Source of the DNA: JAKLIH01 sp964618955
Lineage (GTDB): Bacteria > Patescibacteriota > Minisyncoccia > UBA6257 > JAKLIH01
Assembly (NCBI GenBank): GCA_964618955.1
Contig: CAZUBO010000002.1
Coordinates: 5,778 to 69,777, forward strand
DNA: 64,000 nt
Direction: 5' to 3'
Positions 62,046-64,000 of the stretch are shown in pieces (position 1 is the stretch's first letter; each line of letters begins with the position of its first letter). Under the pieces are notes generated by a model. The model did no database searches, was not told the DNA's origin, and worked only from the letters and a program-made list of their open reading frames with translations. The position numbers and the translations under genes are program-made.

Positions 62046-63170
62046 ATGACAAAATTTAACGCTGGAAAATATATACAACAAGAAGGGTATAAGAGCTTTT
62101 TACCTAATTATATTAATCAAAGTTTTGAGTGTAGTGATGCTAAAGTCAATATATTGTTAGAAGAAGCAAGTAAGTGTTTAGGGGAACTAAACGCTTATTC
62201 TTCATTAATCCCGGATATTGATTTTTTTGTTAGAATGCATTTTGTAAAAGAAGCTAATAATTCTAGCAGAATAGAGGGAACCAAAACAAATATTAATGAT
62301 ATGGTTCTTCCAGAATCAGAAATAGAACCAGAAAAAAGAAATGATTGAGAAGAAGTTAATAATTATATTAACGCTATGGATTTTGCAGTGAAGGAATTGA
62401 ATAATTTACCTTTATCGTTAAGGTTATTAAAGGAGATACACAAAATATTATTATCAGGAGTAAGAGGGGAATATAAGAATCCAGGAGAAATCCGTACTAG
62501 TCAAAATTGAATAGGAGGATCTAATTTACAGGATGCTATTTTTATTCCACCTCATAAAGATGATTTACCAGAATTATTATCTGATTGAGAAAAGTTTTGA
62601 CATAACAATGGTTTAGACATTCCAATTTTAATTAAAATTGCTATGGCTCATTATCAGTTTGAAACCATTCATCCTTTCTTGGATGGTAATGGTAGAATTG
62701 GTAGATTGAATATTATATTACAATTAATTGATAAAAAAGTTTTAAGATATCCAGTTTTGTATTTGTCAGAGTTTTTCGAGAAGAATAAAAGTAGTTATTA
62801 TAATTCATTAACTTATGTAAGAACAAGCGGTGATATTGAACAATGAATTAAATTCTTTTTAAGTGGAATTATAGAGGTGGCTAAGGATAGTAAGGATATT
62901 TTTGAAGCTATAATAAAATTAAGACAAGAATACAACGAAAAAATTGCTACTTTAGGGCGTAAAGCCAAAATGGCACAACGTTTAATGTTGTATTTGTTTT
63001 CTCATCCAACAGTAGATACCAAGACGGCGATTAAGCAATTAGGAATTACCTACAATACAGCGAATAAATTATTAAAAGATTTAGAATCTTTAGATGTTTT
63101 GCAAGAGACTACTGGATTCTCTCGAAATAGATTTTTTGTATTGTATAGATATTTAATTTTATTTAAATAA
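62046..63170 (+). CDS. Fic family AMPylase with N-terminal inhibitory motif and winged helix
   Basis: 374 aa. The N-terminal inhibitory motif SxxxEG is S73-x3-E77-G78 (SSRIEG), so it is a class II Fic. The catalytic motif is [12 protein letters not shown] (H209-R220). A C-terminal winged-helix domain (residues ~305-360, [21 protein letters not shown]) suits DNA binding. Fic enzymes transfer AMP (or other groups) to target proteins. With an array of five 12-bp operators directly before it and its own wHTH, negative autoregulation is likely. Trp by TGA in several places. It is 3' to argS and 5' to tsaE. Confidence 0.93.
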
Positions 63171-63176
63171 TTGATT

Positions 63177-63641
63177 ATGAAATATGTTTCTCATTCGGTG
63201 AAAGAAACGCATAAAATATCAGAAAATTTTATTAAAGAAATTAGTAAAAAGCAGGATTTGAAGAATGCTTTAGTAGTTGTGATGCAGGGAGATTTAGGAA
63301 GCGGGAAGACAGAATTTGTAAAAGGGTTGAAGAAGGTATTAGATATTAAGAATAATATCTTAAGCCCTACTTTTGTTTTAATGAAAGTTTATGATGTTTC
63401 AAATTCAAAATTCAAAAAAATGTATCATTTTGATTTGTATAGATTATTAGAAGGGAAATTAAAAGAAAAAAGTATTATAGAAGCATTGGAAACTTTGAAT
63501 ATTTATGATATACTAAACGATAATACCAATATTGTATTTATTGAATGAGGAGAGAATTTGAAAATGTTGAAGAAATACAATCCAATAAATATATCAATTA
63601 CAAATACAAAGAATGAAGAAAGAAAAATATTAATATCTTAA
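63177..63641 (+). CDS. tsaE: tRNA threonylcarbamoyladenosine biosynthesis protein TsaE
   Basis: 154 aa P-loop ATPase for t6A37 synthesis with TsaB/TsaD. Walker A GDLGSGKTEF (38-47), LSPTFVLMKVYDV, and HFDLYRLLEG are characteristic; Walker B-like NIVFIEWGENL has the conserved Trp as TGA. The start ATG 63177 is preferred over the in-frame TTG 63171. It ends 2 bp before pilin copy 4. Confidence 0.93.
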
Positions 63642-63643
63642 CA

Positions 63644-64000
63644 ATGAAAAAATCTTTCACCCTCGTAGAATTAATGATAGTAATAGCAATCTTAGCAATA
63701 TTATCAGCTATTGTAATTTTTGCATTAAACCCAGCCAGACTCTTTGATAACTTTAGAGATAGTAGAAGAGTAACTGATATATCTAGTATTAACAAAGCTA
63801 TTGTATTCATGGAATCTTGAAATCAATCAGGTATTACTTATGGTACATCAACAAACGTATATATCTCTCTTCCTGATTCAAGTTCAACTTGTTCAACATA
63901 TTCATTACCAACTCTTCCTACTGGATACAATTATTACTGTAGTAGTCCTACAACGTATAAGAATACTGATGGTACAGGCTGAATACCTATCAACTTTACG
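63644..64000 (+). CDS. Type IV pilin-like protein (copy 4), 3' part outside window
   Basis: 119 residues visible, open at the right edge. Signal MKKS|FTLVELMIVIAIL, NPARLFDNFRDSRRVT and the middle region match copies 2 and 3 with few changes. Only the first codons differ at the DNA level (TTTCACCCTCG instead of TTTTACATTAG). A LamG-type end is expected by analogy but is not seen. A TGA-coded Trp appears at the ESWNQSG site as in all copies. Confidence 0.88.

Noticed and set aside
2649..63641. Many apparent pseudogenes or frameshifted gene fragments
   Set aside because: All internal stops checked are TGA in frame; with TGA as sense the genes run full length with no frameshift.
1..64000. UGA as glycine (translation table 25, as in Gracilibacteria/Absconditabacteria)
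   Set aside because: TGA codons fall at family-conserved Trp sites (DGWG, KVWEASGH, DLWPE, EEAWLL), and paralogous pilins show TGG at the same positions; no site was found where Gly is expected instead.
1..64000. Mollicute (Mycoplasma) origin because of UGA=Trp and A+T richness
   Set aside because: Type IV pilins, T4SS-like operon, LysM/M23 and LCP cell-wall proteins and heparinase-like gene do not fit wall-less Mollicutes; CPR-like content is a better match, though no phylogeny was run.

Overview
The window is a strongly A+T-rich chromosomal segment from a bacterium that reads UGA as tryptophan. Nearly every long gene is broken by in-frame TGA codons, and these fall where the protein families expect Trp: DGWG in phosphoglycerate mutase, PKVWEASGH in glycyl-tRNA synthetase, TWF and KEWLE in DnaA, DLRDLWPE in a GT4 glycosyltransferase, EEAWLLM in a VirB4 ATPase and IEWGE in TsaE. 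The pilin paralogues interchange TGA and TGG at the same residue. All coordinates below join reading frames across TGA. The gene content (four type IV pilin-like genes with LamG-type C-termini, a VirB4/PrgI/VirB6-like secretion locus, RNase J, Gmad2 and LCP surface proteins, a short YidC, starts preceded by A-rich rather than Shine-Dalgarno sequence) resembles Candidate Phyla Radiation (Patescibacteria) genomes more than Mollicutes. That placement is an inference. The code known in CPR Gracilibacteria/Absconditabacteria is UGA=Gly, which does not fit here.

Layout. 1-8.4 kb: uvrC (cut by the left edge), gpmI, a GT2 plus membrane-protein pair, an acidic unknown protein, a DksA/TraR zinc-finger protein, tRNA-Gly and an HtrA-like protease. 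8.4-15.7 kb: holin-like protein, secG, an ABC substrate-binding protein, tRNA-Leu, RNase J, tRNA-Arg, a Gmad2 protein, an LCP protein, pth and one odd small gene with a strong GGAGG ribosome site. 15.7-25.9 kb: tRNA-Pro, then a compact seven-gene surface-polysaccharide operon (bi-domain oxidoreductase, AsnB-like amidotransferase, flippase, two methyltransferases, heparinase-like protein, GT4), then tRNA-Leu. 26-39.8 kb: mscS, recO, a repeat-rich surface protein, glyS, an M16 peptidase, an AI-2E-type transporter, metG and smpB, with three pilin-LamG genes inserted between them. 39.8-44.6 kb: a DUF4143 ATPase, rpsO and pnp with a long leader hairpin, and rsmA. 44.6-54.0 kb: LysM/M23 peptidase and a T4SS-like operon. 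54.0-60.1 kb: the classic origin neighbourhood, with khpB-yidC-rnpA-rpmH on one strand and dnaA-dnaN-DciA-like gene on the other, interrupted by a NYN-domain gene. 60.1-64 kb: argS, an autoregulated-looking Fic gene behind five precisely phased operator half-sites, tsaE, and a fourth pilin cut by the right edge.

How it fits together. The polysaccharide operon, LCP protein, LysM/M23 enzyme, 3D-domain protein and HtrA-like protease point to an actively remodelled envelope. The multi-copy pilins with carbohydrate-binding-like ends and the T4SS-like operon look like machinery for contact with, or uptake from, other cells. The features most worth follow-up are the UGA=Trp code in a CPR-like gene set, the near-identical dispersed pilin-LamG genes with one variable patch, the 20-bp-phased operator array before fic, the shared operator-promoter in front of two otherwise unrelated accessory genes (DUF4143 ATPase and NYN nuclease), and a VirB2-like protein fused to a possible metallopeptidase domain.
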